Shown: positions 27,177 through 38,208, counted from the first letter of the stretch. The stretch: DNA of 64,000 bases from Portulaca oleracea (GCA_029582165.1 CM055879.1:38721330-38785329), one strand, 5' to 3'. Notes: generated by a model not told the origin, from the letters alone. Made by a program: numbers and translations.

Positions 27177-27953
27177 ATTATATACACACACATCATCAAT
27201 CAGTTTACCCCAATCTATATACCCAGTATTCATCGCTCAGATCTGTTCTCAGGTCAGTTCTCTCTGCTATATTCATCAAACTCATGATCATTCTTTTTGG
27301 TTTTGGTGTGATTTGATGGTGAATTGGTGATGAATCATGATGATGATGATGGAAAAAAGTTTACTTAGAGACCCACTGCATGAATAACTGGATAATGAAT
27401 CATGTGTTACTTATCAGTGAAGGGTGCAATGAATTGAGAATATATGCTGTAAATCGACCCGAATCTATTATTGAAATTCATTAGGTTGTGTAGAGATCAC
27501 TCTGTTGATGTTGAGGCGTTGTTTCCCTGGTTGGTAATGTTGTGGATAAGGTTGATGACTTTCTGAAAGTGTAAGGATGAGATTTGAGGAGGATTTTGCT
27601 AATTAGATATTTTTCCAATTTTAATAGTATATAATAATAATATCCAGAATAATCTGAGAGAGTTCTATGATTGATTTCGATACTCTGTTTCTTTGACAGA
27701 TATACACTCAGCATACTGAAATCCCCACCTGGTATCAGCCTTTCTCTGCCCGGAGTTTTCAACGTCGCTGAATGTTACCCATGCTTTCTGACTAATCGGA
27801 TCTTGATTAGTTCCTGTTGGAGTTTGTTTTTGATCAATCTGGTTTGAATTTGGAGGGGTTTTTTCTCAGCGAGTCAAAACGGGGTCCCTTTTCCGACCAC
27901 CGCTACTGCAAGCTGTGCGAGACGATCGCAGCTCTGCATCATCGTCGGCGACA
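27177..27953 (+). promoter_or_regulatory. Core promoter and spliced leader of the PI4K gamma gene
   Basis: TTATATACA at about 27177-27185 is a plausible TATA box. A leader exon would end at 27252 (TTCTCAG/GTCAGT) and the leader intron at 27699 (TTTGACAG), 447 bp long, placing the coding exon in exon 2. Leader introns are usual for this gene family. The transcription start is inferred. Confidence 0.5.
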
Positions 27954-29849
27954 ATGTCTCGGACTTTGGAAAGCCCGGTTCAAACCCAGGCGCCGGTCGG
28001 AGTTCTCAAGAGCCACCCCTTCTCCGGCGACTGGCACCCAACCGGACGGCGGCGCGTCTTCGTACAGACCGAGACTGGGTGCGTCCTCGGGATGGACCTT
28101 GACCGGACCGACAACGTTCACACGGTCAAGCGCCGGCTGCAGATCGCCCTCCACGTCCCCACCGACGAGACCTCGTTGACCTACGGCGACATGGTGTTGA
28201 AAAACGACCTGGACGCGATCCGACCCGACTCGCCCCTCCTCCTGACCCGGGGTCAGATGCACCGGAGCTCCTCCACCCCGTGCCTCTCCCCCCGGGGCGG
28301 CGACCTCCAGCAGAGCAAGGACAAGAGCGGCGGACCCATCGAGGTCCTCGGCCACTCGGACCGCTTCCTGGGGACCAGGCAGAGGGTCAAGGAGATCGTC
28401 AAGGCGATCAAGAACGGCGTCGAGCCCCTGCCGGTACACAGCGGGCTCGGCGGGGCGTACTACTTCCGGAACATTCGAGGGGAGAGTGTCGCCATTGTTA
28501 AGCCCACGGATGAGGAGCCGTTTGCGCCTAACAATCCGAAGGGGTTTGTGGGTCGGACCCTCGGGCAGCCCGGGCTCAAGCCGTCTGTCCGGGTTGGGGA
28601 GACCGGGATCCGGGAAGTCGCCGCGTATCTTCTTGATCACGATCACTTCGCCAATGTACCCGCCACTGCACTGGTCAAGGTCACACATTCCATCTTCAAC
28701 ATCAACGATGGGGTCAACGGGAACAAGCTTCCAAACACCGGGATGATCAGCAAACTTGCATCTTTCCAGCAGTTTATCCCGCATGATTTCGATGCCAGCG
28801 ACCACGGGACTTCGAGCTACCCGGTTTCCGCGGTGCACCGTATCGGGATTCTCGACGTTAGAATCTTCAATACTGACCGGCACGCCGGAAACCTCCTCGT
28901 TAGAAAGCTTGACGACAACGGTGTGAGGTTTGGGCAGGTGGAGCTTATTCCTATCGATCACGGGCTTTGCTTGCCGGAGAGTCTCGAGGATCCTTACTTC
29001 GAGTGGATCCATTGGCCGCAGGCTTCGATTCCGTTCTCCGAGGACGAGCTCGAGTACATTAGGAACCTCGATCCGATCAAGGACTGTGAGATGCTGAGGT
29101 TAGAGCTCCCCATGATTCGGGAAGCTTGCCTTCGTGTTTTGGTCCTCTGCACGATTTTCCTCAAGGAAGCCGCCGCATTCGGGCTGTGTCTCGCAGAGAT
29201 TGGGGAGATGATGACCCGGGAGTTTCGCAGCGGAGGGGAGGAGGAGCCGAGCGAGTTGGAGTTGGTCTGCATTGAAGCGAGGCGGCTCGTGGCTGAGAGG
29301 GAGCTTCTTACGCCCAAGTCAGATCGATCGGGCGAAGATGATCAGTTCCAGTTCCACATCGACTGCGACGACCTCGAATGGGACTTCTCTCCAAGAATGG
29401 ATGATTTCTTCCCCAGATCAACGCCCTTCGGTATGACCTCCCGAAACCCTCTGTCCAAACTGGAGGAAAGTCTCGACGAGGGAGAGGACAGCGACGACAG
29501 CAGTGAAGAGATGCCTGTTCATCCAATCCCAGAAATGCTCCCATCCGTCGTCTCAAAACTCTCAAAGTCCCTCAGAACAACCAGCCTAGGAGAAAAGACG
29601 AACCACAAATTCTCCTTCGCAAAACCCACCGAAAACGAGTACTCGTCCTCATCATCCGGGCACAGGAGCGCGAACGAGCAGGTTCCTGCAAGCGCCTGCT
29701 TCGTGAAGGTGGTGGACATGAGCGAGGAAGAGTGGGGGGCGTTCCTGGAGAAGGTTCTGGAACTTCTTCCTGCAGCATTCGAGAAGCGGAAAGCGGTGAC
29801 AGTGGGACACATGCAGAGGCAGAGGCTGGGAACTTCATGCCAGTTTTGA
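27954..29849 (+). CDS. PI4KG: Phosphatidylinositol 4-kinase gamma, one ubiquitin-like domain
   Basis: Intronless coding region of 631 residues. The opening (MSRTLESPVQTQ) is typical of the plant PI4K gamma 5/6/7 subgroup. A single ubiquitin-like domain covers about 34-105 (RRRVFVQTETGCVLGMDLDR), followed by the conserved MHRSSSTPCLSPRG. The kinase domain begins near 160: SGLGGAYYFRNIRGESVAIV carries the nucleotide-binding strand and Lys, FNTDRHAGN (Asp308, Asn313) the catalytic loop, and IDHGLCLPE (Asp335) the metal-binding motif. The C-terminal ~200 residues are acidic and Ser-rich. Some plant members act as protein kinases and lipid-kinase activity is disputed, so the substrate is left open. 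I start at ATG 27954; the 13 codons upstream have no ATG. The coding region is far richer in G and C, notably at third positions, than its surroundings. Confidence 0.93.
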   Translation: MSRTLESPVQTQAPVGVLKSHPFSGDWHPTGRRRVFVQTETGCVLGMDLDRTDNVHTVKRRLQIALHVPTDETSLTYGDMVLKNDLDAIRPDSPLLLTRGQMHRSSSTPCLSPRGGDLQQSKDKSGGPIEVLGHSDRFLGTRQRVKEIVKAIKNGVEPLPVHSGLGGAYYFRNIRGESVAIVKPTDEEPFAPNNPKGFVGRTLGQPGLKPSVRVGETGIREVAAYLLDHDHFANVPATALVKVTHSIFNINDGVNGNKLPNTGMISKLASFQQFIPHDFDASDHGTSSYPVSAVHRIGILDVRIFNTDRHAGNLLVRKLDDNGVRFGQVELIPIDHGLCLPESLEDPYFEWIHWPQASIPFSEDELEYIRNLDPIKDCEMLRLELPMIREACLRVLVLCTIFLKEAAAFGLCLAEIGEMMTREFRSGGEEEPSELELVCIEARRLVAERELLTPKSDRSGEDDQFQFHIDCDDLEWDFSPRMDDFFPRSTPFGMTSRNPLSKLEESLDEGEDSDDSSEEMPVHPIPEMLPSVVSKLSKSLRTTSLGEKTNHKFSFAKPTENEYSSSSSGHRSANEQVPASACFVKVVDMSEEEWGAFLEKVLELLPAAFEKRKAVTVGHMQRQRLGTSCQF

Positions 29850-30829
29850 AGGGGTTGTTTGTTTGTTAATTTGTAGGATTTGTGAAAGAGTGTCTGAGGG
29901 AGGGAGAAGTAGCAATTCAGCAAAAGCAGCAGCAGCGGCTGGGAGTGCTGTAAATATTCTTTGGAGCCAGCTTCTCTTCTGCGGTGAAGATGGAGGCTGA
30001 CTGGTAGAATTTGTCCTGCCATTTTTTTTTTCTTTTCCTTCTTTTTTTTGGAAAGATCAGTAATGCTTTTGTTTCTCTCATCTGATTGTTAATTAGTAGC
30101 TCACTTCTTCTGTACTTTTTGTCTCATAAATAAAAATTTTGTAGCACCTCAACAAGTCCCAGTTTATGCACATATTGTTAATTAGCAGTCACTGCAAGTA
30201 TTAAGATGTTCAATGAGTTTCCTAATTATCCTAATATTATTATTGTTCAATTACAGACACTAGTCTGCAATGAGTTTCCCATACTTGTTATGATAAAGTT
30301 ATAGTGAGATGATCTTTACATAAGACAACAATTGTTTAAGAGCATATTTTATCAAATTCAATATAATTACATCAGTGAGTTGTTTTGAGATGAAAATGAC
30401 GAGAAGAAGCCCTATTACCATATCATGCTCATGCCTGCATAATTGTGATAACATGTCATGGTAGTTTGGATTTCAACAATAATGATGACATGAAATTCAT
30501 AAGTTAGGTAGTTGCTGAAATTATAAGCAACACAAATATAATGTTAATTGGAGTACTATATACATGTATGTATGATGTGAACATATATATTGCTTATGCC
30601 TAAGATTGGCCTTTAGAACTCTGTTTTGATCCCAACATTCATTTAATATTGCTATTTGCTTCCTTCTGTTTTTGGCAAAAAACTGTGGACCTAAACTCCC
30701 AAAATTTGATACTCCATTCATTTTAAGCGATAAGCCGCTATAAATTATAAATTTTAATTTTAACAATTTTAAGTATTGATTCTTTTATTACATATTATGA
30801 TCTATTATATGAAATTAGCCCATATTTTT

Positions 30830-31105
30830 GTGTGCAGTGCAGTATCACGACTCACAATACCACTCAATATTCTTCAACATTTTATCGTATCAAACCACAC
30901 TTTACCACAATTATTATAAATGTATTTCTTTACTTTTCTCTCTTTTCACTTTTCTCTTCTACTTTTCACATTTTCTTTCATCATTTACCATATGGTCCAC
31001 ATTAACCAGTCTTTTCACAAAATTCACTATATCATTCCACATATCATCGCACTTTCCACAATTTCACCAGACAACACCATTTCCGCATCTTACTAACCGT
31101 AATAA
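30830..31105. mobile_element. Degenerate CCGCAAC-array MITE
   Basis: Contains the series 'accacactttaccacaatt' and the 'ttacttttctctcttttcac' core seen in the 23882 and 46485 elements, but the terminal repeats are too eroded to place exactly. Confidence 0.4.
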
Positions 31106-31604
31106 GATCTTAGTAATTACCATTACATTTAGATTGCTGATCACATCTTTTTGTCTTGCTTTTTCCGGTCATCCATGGCTTTAGATAGGATATCTACCTG
31201 GCCATTTTTACCTCTTTAAATGGGAAACAAATATAATTCATTTGTGTATGCATGAAATCATGTTTCTATGATAGTTTGTTGTCGTTGTTGTGTGTGCATG
31301 AAATCTTACATATTTTGCTTAATTTGTAGGGTATAATGGTATATGAATGTTAATTGACATCATTTATAATTTTATATGAAGTTCCATGTTTGATTGGTAT
31401 AAGAACAGAACTTGTGTTAGTGAGATGATGCCGAGTACGTAGTTATTGTTGTCAGAACAGAACATATTAACACAAATTATAGCATACATCATGATGGACA
31501 TGCCTCGATCTATCACGTGCATTAAAATAAACCAAATTTTTATGTGAGGAATTTATATAAATAATCGATAAATTTTAAAATATTGATGCAATGTTTACTT
31601 TGTG

Positions 31605-31795
31605 CTTATTTATATTATAGATTTTCTTTGGTTAAATTGGATATAATCTCCCAACTTATCCAAATTTATCCAGACCTAACACAATTTCCCACAAAACATT
31701 CACTCTAAAAATATAATTCCCTAAAAAAATATCATAACTTATTTCAACCTATCTATCCAAACTTGAAAATAGCCCAACCAAGAACAAGGCGTATG
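31605..31795. mobile_element. TTGGATAAGTT-type MITE, inverted relative of 36965-37134
   Basis: The core 'cactctaaaaatataattcc' is the reverse complement of the core in the element at 36965-37134, and both have TTCTTTGG..CCAACCAAGAAC-like ends. The edges here are approximate. Confidence 0.45.
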
Positions 31796-32289
31796 TGCGG
31801 TAAAATATGTTGTTATGAAGAGAAGTTTTGTTTGAAGAAACAAAAAGGGCAGAAGTGGGGAACCACCATGAATGGATAGAAACACAGTGAAAAAACAAAG
31901 AAATTATAATAAAAAATGTGATATGATGTCTCATTTCTATTTGTTTTATTATTCATTAATTACTTTGTGGATGTTAGAAAGGATAAGCATGCATGATGCA
32001 GGTTTGAAGGTCTTGATCAGCCATGCTATTAATTTTCAAGTAGCCAGATTTGAACACAAATACCATAATATTAAAGTCAAAGAGATAAACCGGGTGAAGC
32101 TGATGCCTGATGGTGAATGGTGAATGTTGCAACATCAGGCCACCCAAACAATACCTTCCATGACTTGTTTACGAATTACAAAAGACAAAAACACGGTGTT
32201 ATCTACACAGAGTACACGCTTATCCCCCATAGGTGTCTCAAAATTATGCATGTAATTGAACATCTACTTATAAAATGACCCACATTATA

Positions 32290-32580
32290 TTATGACCCTG
32301 TTAGCTGTTAGCTGTTAGCTGATAGTTGTTTAGATTGACTGTTTGACTTTAAATGTTCGGGTTAGTTGATTGCATGAAAGATGTTTGGTAAATTAACTTT
32401 TGTGAAAAGCTACATCAAAAGCGCTTTTTCAAATAAAAGCTTTTGGATCCAAAAGTAATATGAAAGTGCCTTAGATCAAACACCTGCGAACTTTTTCACC
32501 TCATAACAAACTAACAACGCCTAAAAACTACCCCAAAAAGTTGGCAACCAAACACGTCTATGTATCATCGAGCACCGACC
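32290..32580. repeat. Degenerate MITE-like repeat
   Basis: Three tandem GTTAGCT units at the left (32298-32325), an internal complementary pair 'aaaagcgctttt', and 'ggcaaccaaacacgtc' at the right end. Wording is shared with the intronic repeat at 5225-5440. No target duplication identified. Confidence 0.35.
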
Positions 32581-34077
32581 TAACCTTGATTTGTTAGTGG
32601 ATAAATTTTATGATAAAATCAATAATTTTCCTTTTATTTAAGGCCTTTTTTTTTTGGAATTGCGAAGTGCAATCCTTACTTTAGTTTGTTGTATCTTAAC
32701 TTGTCTTTACCTTATTTATCAAATTCAACTTATTTTTACATAGTTTATATTTAAAATTCTTTATTCAACTCACAAAGTTTTTATAAAAATGAAAAGGAAA
32801 TAAGTGATGTGACATTTACCCATCTCTACTACTTTACTTACCTTACTGTACCTTTATCTTATCTTATTCCTCTTACTTTATCCTCTCAAAATAGAACATT
32901 AATTAATTCCTTAAATAATTTCAATGGATACTCCATTCTTCTTCTAATTATTTTTGCAATTTTATTAATTATGGAGATATCTTTCTAATCTCTCAAAGTG
33001 ATTAATAAATAAGGGCCAATGGAGTATGCATATATGTACGTATGAACCTTGAGATGAGTATTAATGAGGACAAGTGGGACACTACTCAAGTTGATTGTAC
33101 GTTGTAGGTTGAATGTTGTTACTCGAGCAAGTTGGGGCTTTGTAGGGCCATTGAGGGTTGCACTCTTTTTCTATTGATGGTTTGAGATTGAAGATGGAAT
33201 TGAATGATTTGATTACAAGGCAATATTCATCCAAACAAAGCATATGATGGATGGAACAAATAGGAATAGGAATTGGAGGGACCATTGTGTGTCCTTAAAT
33301 CTTGTCGAGTAGTTCTCTTTTATTGTTGTCCATCAAATCCGTGTGTCAATTCTTCCTCGATTTAACATCTCTTCTAATTGTTTGCTTACAACTCATTCAA
33401 CTTCTTGCCCCCACCTTTTCTAGACTTGTTTTTGGTATTTAAGAAGTCCCATCTCTTTGAAAATTAGATGCATGTAAATACACAAACGTCCGAAACTTAA
33501 TTCGCATAAATGAGGCAAGAGTAACTAAAAGGAGTTATTCTTGTAGTAACACTTACGCATACAGTATCAAGATTTTACAGTTGTGAGTGTCAAGATAACG
33601 GTTTGTTTCACTTTTGTGGAATGTAGGAAGATTCACTTGTTATATGTGTGCAACTTTATATGTTTTTTTCGATAATTAATGAAAAATTTAGCGTGAAGAT
33701 CTTCTGAGGCCATAAAAAATAGTAGAACACCTAGAATCCATCACCAAAGAACAACACAAAACCGCAAGAAAGGACTACAACAAAGCAAAAGAAAATACTA
33801 TCTAATTATATTCTTCTTTTTTTTCCTAACATATCATCTCTGAAGGCTTTAGCCACAGTCTCTTGGTCATCACAAGACAAATTTAACCGACATATAAGTT
33901 CCGCCGCTCTACAAGCTTCCTCATCCAGTCTCTCCAAGGAGAGATCCACAACAACTTTATATTTACAAATATAACTGTTTGTACATAAAGAAACTGGTTT
34001 TAGAGCAAATGCAATGGTGTTCCCAAATTTCGGAATGTAGGTAGGAGTCCACCCTTTCCACATCACCCATCATTGTT

Positions 34078-34626
34078 CAGGGGCGGAGCCAGAAAATATT
34101 TATTAGGGGGGCCGATTTATTAATATTCATGTCAACTTTATCTTAGATTTAATATTCAAATTATTTATTTTTACTTGTTTATTGAACTTTTATCCAAACT
34201 TTTTTATGGTCTTTCACGTTCAATCTAGTAGAACTATGTATCTTTAAAATATATTAAAATAATTAAAGTGAGATAAAAAAAACATATGTGGGAAACAAAG
34301 ATGAAATAAATATTATAAGTCATACAAAGGGTGAATTAAATTATAAAAAAAATTAAAAGAAAGAATATAATAGAAAGTTAAATAAATAAATAAACAAATT
34401 GAGATGGTTTTTTAAACATGAAAATCGCTAACAAAGTCAAAGGAACTAAAATTGAGCCTACTAAGATTTGAACTAGAGATCAAAGGGTACAACATATCCT
34501 CCTTGCAAAGCAACTACCATTTAGCTATGAGATTAATCATGCAAACGTTTACACCGATTACTACATATAAGCTTCCTGGAGCATAGGGGGTGCCGTGGCC
34601 CCCGCCACCCCCCAGCTCCGCCCATG
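34078..34626. mobile_element. hAT-like non-autonomous element (549 bp)
   Basis: Starts CAGGGGCGGAGCCAGAAAAT and ends CCCCAGCTCCGCCCATG, inverted at 12 or more positions, and is flanked by the exact 8-bp direct repeat TCATTGTT (34070-34077, 34627-34634). This terminal sequence and target length are typical of plant hAT elements. AT-rich interior without a transposase frame. Confidence 0.85.
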
Positions 34627-35021
34627 TCATTGTTACTTTTCGGAACTTCATCCTATTTATCCTACAACAATAGGAACTCATTCATACTTCTTTTACCTAA
34701 AAATATAAATTTTCCTTTATTTTTTTCTTAAGGTGTAAAACAACACCATTTAAGTTGAGTAAAAGGAAGAGAGAGAGAGAGAGAGACTGCAGGAACGTTG
34801 CAGCGTTCTCAAATTGAAGTTCCTCCAATTTCGTTCGCTACTGTGCAAAAACTTCAAAATGGTGCACATGTTCCAAGAGAAAAACAACATCGTTGTATTT
34901 GCTATTATGGGACTCATAGAAAATATTTAAGGAAACCATTTGAATTTCAAAAAAAAAACCGAAAATCTTTAAGGAAATACAAAAACCAACTTTTCTTGCA
35001 GGTCAACTCCAACTAATTCTA

Positions 35022-35150
35022 AGAAGAAGAAGAAGAAGAAGAGAAAGTTCTATAAAATTGGTTTATTATTAAATTAATAAATTTAAGGTTTAAGCGATCT
35101 TCTTCTTCTTCTTCTTCTTCTTCTTCTTCTTCTTCTTCTCCTCCTCCTCC
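35022..35150. repeat. (AAG)n and (TTC)n arrays facing each other
   Basis: About seven AAG units (35022-35043) are followed 55 bp later by thirteen or so TTC units (35098-35138) grading into CTC units. The two arrays are complementary, so a transcript through them could fold on itself. A (GA)n run at 34769-34788 lies nearby. Glu-rich and Arg-rich open frames across the array are artefacts. Confidence 0.85.
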
Positions 35151-35372
35151 TTTGCAAAGAATCCCACATTCCCACCTTTCCTCCCTCTGCTTGGGAAGCT
35201 TCAATTTTCGGGCAACAATTTGCAAAAAGAAATAAAAAATAAAATATATCATGCCAATTCAACAATGTGAATCCCATTTTTAAATTCAAATTATGATTTC
35301 ATGATCCTAAACAACCTTTTCTATTAATTTGGCTCATATGCCATTCTTCATGGTCAATAACCCAAATCTATA

Positions 35373-35586
35373 CTTCCTCCGTCCCAAATTAATTGACACT
35401 TTGACGAAATTTTGATCATTAATTACTCACAAATCATAATGAGTTACAATATGAAATTACCGTCATTAGAAAGATACTTTACTAAAAATTACAAGGAGGT
35501 AATTTCATATTGTAACTCATTATAATGTGTAAATAATTAACGATCAAAATTTAGTCAAAGTGTCAATTAATTTGGGACAGAAAGAG
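35373..35586. mobile_element. Stowaway MITE, near-perfect palindrome
   Basis: Starts CTTCCTCCGTCCCAAATTAA, ends in its near-exact inverse (TTAATTTGGGACAGAAAGAG), TA on both sides. Complementarity continues far inward ('gacactttgacgaaattttg' pairs with its counterpart), so the whole 214 bp can form a long hairpin; this looks young. Confidence 0.88.
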
Positions 35587-36344
35587 TATGTTGCATCATC
35601 GGGTGCATCGGGTGCGGCTTGACTATTGGGCTAATTTTTGGGCCATTCACTTTCTTGTTGGTTTTTACTATTTTTTAACGGGCTTTAAATTGGGTGGAGT
35701 GGTGGGCTAACTGTTGAGCTATCCACCAAATTGAAGTGACACCAGTCACTAGGCCTTAAGCCATGCTACATTGGCATTGCTATCTATGAGTAGCTTTAAA
35801 TTTTTTTTTTCTTTCTAAATACTAATTTTTGTATGCTATTTATAAAAAAAGTTGCACATTTTACAAGTAGAAAATAAATTATTTTAATTACCAAGTTTTA
35901 TATGTAGATAACAGTTCTTGTTATTACGTTGTTTTTTAATATCCGTAGATTCAAGAATTTATTGTATTCCGTTAAAAAAAGAATTAAAAACTATGGTGAT
36001 TAACTATTTAAAATTAAATAAAGGTATTGCATTATGATAATTAATTAAATCATCCTTTTATGATAAAACTAATAGTAAATAAATAAATAGATAAAGGTAT
36101 TGCATTATAAAATCCTAACTTCAAAAACAATTTGATTATGAATTGACAAATTCAAACATATATGTGACACAATCCTGATGGGTTGAATGTCATTCTAATT
36201 AACAACGAATTACGGCATCAATAAACAGAAAGATAACTTCTTTGAAGATGACTGGGTTTAGCAACATTGCATGAATAGTCAATGGAGCTACATACATACA
36301 AAACAATTGAATGAATGAACAATTACAAACTCTCTTTGCCCTAA

Positions 36345-36587
36345 TTATTTAACTTGCCGGATGCACTTTGACAACTTTCTTCTTGCTGGAAGAAACATAA
36401 CGGACAGTGTCAATGTCAACGTCGGAAACCCTAGAATTGAACTTCTCCGTAGACAGCAGCAAGTAAAGCTTTTTGGATCAATGGTTTCGTGGCGGCTTTG
36501 GCCAGCCATGGTGGTGGTTGAGGCTCCGGAATCCGCCACTTTTGGCGGCTCTGTTGTTGTGAAGCAGCAACAATGGCGGTTTCCCAT
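36345..36587 (-). CDS. Putative small gene, 80 residues, function unknown
   Basis: The minus strand has a TATATAAA at 36658-36665 and an ATG about 71 bp below it, opening an 80-residue frame (MGNRHCCCFTTTEPPK...) with two Cys clusters and a basic tail. I do not recognise it. A different frame of the same strand, ending VRYVSSSKKKVVKVHPAS about 36356, looks more like a conserved protein terminus but is broken upstream by a TGA, so this may instead be a small gene with a frameshift. The segment is less AT-rich than its surroundings. Treat as a candidate only. Confidence 0.3.
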   Translation of the reverse strand: MGNRHCCCFTTTEPPKVADSGASTTTMAGQSRHETIDPKSFTCCCLRRSSILGFPTLTLTLSVMFLPARRKLSKCIRQVK

Positions 36588-36964
36588 GATCAAACTCAGC
36601 AGTACGTTGGTATATATGGGATGATGAAGACGGTGGTTGTTGGAGAGGGAGATGGGGTTTATATATACGTACGGCGGTGCTTGGAAAAGGAAAGAACAAT
36701 ACACGGTAATAGTCAAATGGTCAAAGATTTTGATGCAAGAGTAAGCAACAAGTTTAATTTCCTATTAGTACTTTCAAGGGGAAACTTAACATTTGGAAAG
36801 TTTCCATTGAGTTGTTTTTTTTTTTTGGGCATAACATTGAGTTGGAAAAATATTTTTGGGCACCCCAAGATATTTATCATTTTCGTTATTAGATATCATA
36901 AAAATACAATTTCATAACCATATCAATACTTACTCTTGAATGTGGCATACTTTATCAATATATA

Positions 36965-37134
36965 GGCCATGTTCTTTGGATGAGTTATTTTAAAGTTTGG
37001 ATAGTTAGGTTTGGATAAGTTATGATGTTTTTTTTTTTGGGAATTATATTTTTAGAGTGAATGTTTTGGGGGGAGTTGTGTTAAGTTGGAATAAGTTAGG
37101 AGAGTTAAAATCAACCTAATAAAAGAACATGGTC
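36965..37134. mobile_element. GGCCATGTTCTTT-type MITE (TTGGATAAGTT family)
   Basis: Left end GGCCATGTTCTTTGG, right end AATAAAAGAACATGGTC, flanked by ATA on both sides (36962-36964, 37135-37137). Interior carries 'ggtttggataagttatg' units and the core 'aattatatttttagagtg' shared with 31605-31795 and, more loosely, 59153-59486. Confidence 0.75.
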
Positions 37135-37429
37135 ATAATATTTTTGGGCACCCCTAATCGATTTTCGAGTTAAATGTCTTGATAAAGGATTCTTCCATGT
37201 GATTACTTCATGCATATATATTTGATATAATTTTGGACAATATTTTACACGAGTATAGCATACGTACGATAATAGATAATTTTTTCCACGTTTGATAACC
37301 ACTCGAAAATCTTACATGTTGGAATCTTAGACTCTCTCCTTCCACCGAGGGGGAGGAAGAAATTTATTGTTTACAGAGTTACAATTAAGTTACAGATAGT
37401 ACATAGTAGCTGGGTGACGGATATGATCT

Positions 37430-38095
37430 CTATTCGAGTGCTACTCCACCGTCTCCAACTTCATCCACGGGGTTCTTGACGAAGATGACGTAAAGTGGCT
37501 GACGACCAAACAAACCCAGCAACTTCAACGGGGAAGTGAAGTCACTGAAAGCAGTCACATCTTGGTCGTCCTCAGATCCTTCTTTCCCGACAGCAGTTAT
37601 CTTGTAAGCATAACGCAGGGGGCCCACGACCGGTGCCAGCTGTATCTTGAAGGTGGCAGCTGGAACACCGAAAGCCCCGGCGGCTACGATCACTGGGCGG
37701 CGGTTGAGGGGGTCAACGGTCATCTTCCAGAGGCCGTCACTCAGACAGTAGGCGCTGAAACCAGAGTCAATCTGAAGGGGGGACGACAGGTGGATTTGTG
37801 TTTCAGTTTTATCGACGGGGATGAACTTCACGGGTTGACCTGCGTCGTCTCTGTTTGGGGAAACAACGGCGTACAGAGGGCATGGAATGACTGTACCAGG
37901 TTTAGCAGACCGTCCTATGGAGGGTCCATACCAGCCGTTTTCCATGGCTCGGATCGAGTATTCTGAGCCAACTTCAAGTGGGTTACCTTGTATGTCGCGA
38001 ACCACGGCCTCCTCGGCCGTAGTCCAGGCGGGCAAGATGGACACCAGGACTAGGGCTAGGGTTAGTAGGGTGGAGACAAGGGCATGCTTGCCCAT
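37430..38095 (-). CDS. Kunitz-type (STI/miraculin-like) inhibitor lacking the second disulfide pair
   Basis: Intronless, 221 residues. Residues 1-26 are a signal peptide (hydrophobic LVSTLLTLALVLVSIL), so the protein is secreted or vacuolar. The mature N-terminus has the Kunitz hallmark VRDIQGNPLEVGSEYSI. Cys in IPCPLYA and SAYCLSDG form the first conserved disulfide. The segment that holds the second pair in the three neighbouring genes (YKITYCPS...GPCGD type) reads YKITAVGKEGSEDDQDVTAF, so both cysteines are gone together. The rest of the beta-trefoil is kept. There is no STI-type Arg-Ile at the expected loop, so inhibitory action on trypsin is uncertain. It is divergent from and transcribed opposite to the next Kunitz gene. 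The start follows a TATA box by about 115 bp; codons upstream in the same frame cross that box and are not used. Confidence 0.9.
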   Translation of the reverse strand: MGKHALVSTLLTLALVLVSILPAWTTAEEAVVRDIQGNPLEVGSEYSIRAMENGWYGPSIGRSAKPGTVIPCPLYAVVSPNRDDAGQPVKFIPVDKTETQIHLSSPLQIDSGFSAYCLSDGLWKMTVDPLNRRPVIVAAGAFGVPAATFKIQLAPVVGPLRYAYKITAVGKEGSEDDQDVTAFSDFTSPLKLLGLFGRQPLYVIFVKNPVDEVGDGGVALE

Positions 38096-38208
38096 TTTTG
38101 AGCTAGGTATGTAGCTAGGGCTTAGTTTGCGAGTTTTGCTGTTTACGTTGCAAGGGTTTACTTTGTAGTGGTGACTAGTGAGTGATATGAAAGGGAAATG
38201 AACAAGCC

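Larger units (their letters stand above)
29850..36344. other. 3' flank of PI4K gene and gene-poor spacer
   Basis: AATAAA at 30129-30134 is a likely polyadenylation signal for the kinase gene. Beyond it I see no supported gene to 36.3 kb: only MITEs and simple repeats. An 86-residue minus-strand open frame at 33806-34066 (KVVVDLSLERLDEEACRAAE) looks somewhat protein-like but matches no family I know and lies against a transposon insertion. Confidence 0.5.

Noticed and set aside
27939..29012. 357-codon minus-strand open frame
   Set aside because: It is the antisense shadow of the PI4K gamma coding region; G/C-ending codons suppress stops on the other strand. It has no recognisable motif.
33806..34066. 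86-codon minus-strand open frame as a gene
   Set aside because: Composition is protein-like in its second half but I recognise no family, it has no promoter or splice signals, and it abuts a transposon insertion. Left as a comment only.
35019..35289. Glu-rich and Arg-rich minus-strand frames
   Set aside because: Translation of the GAA/CTC simple repeat; no protein features outside it.
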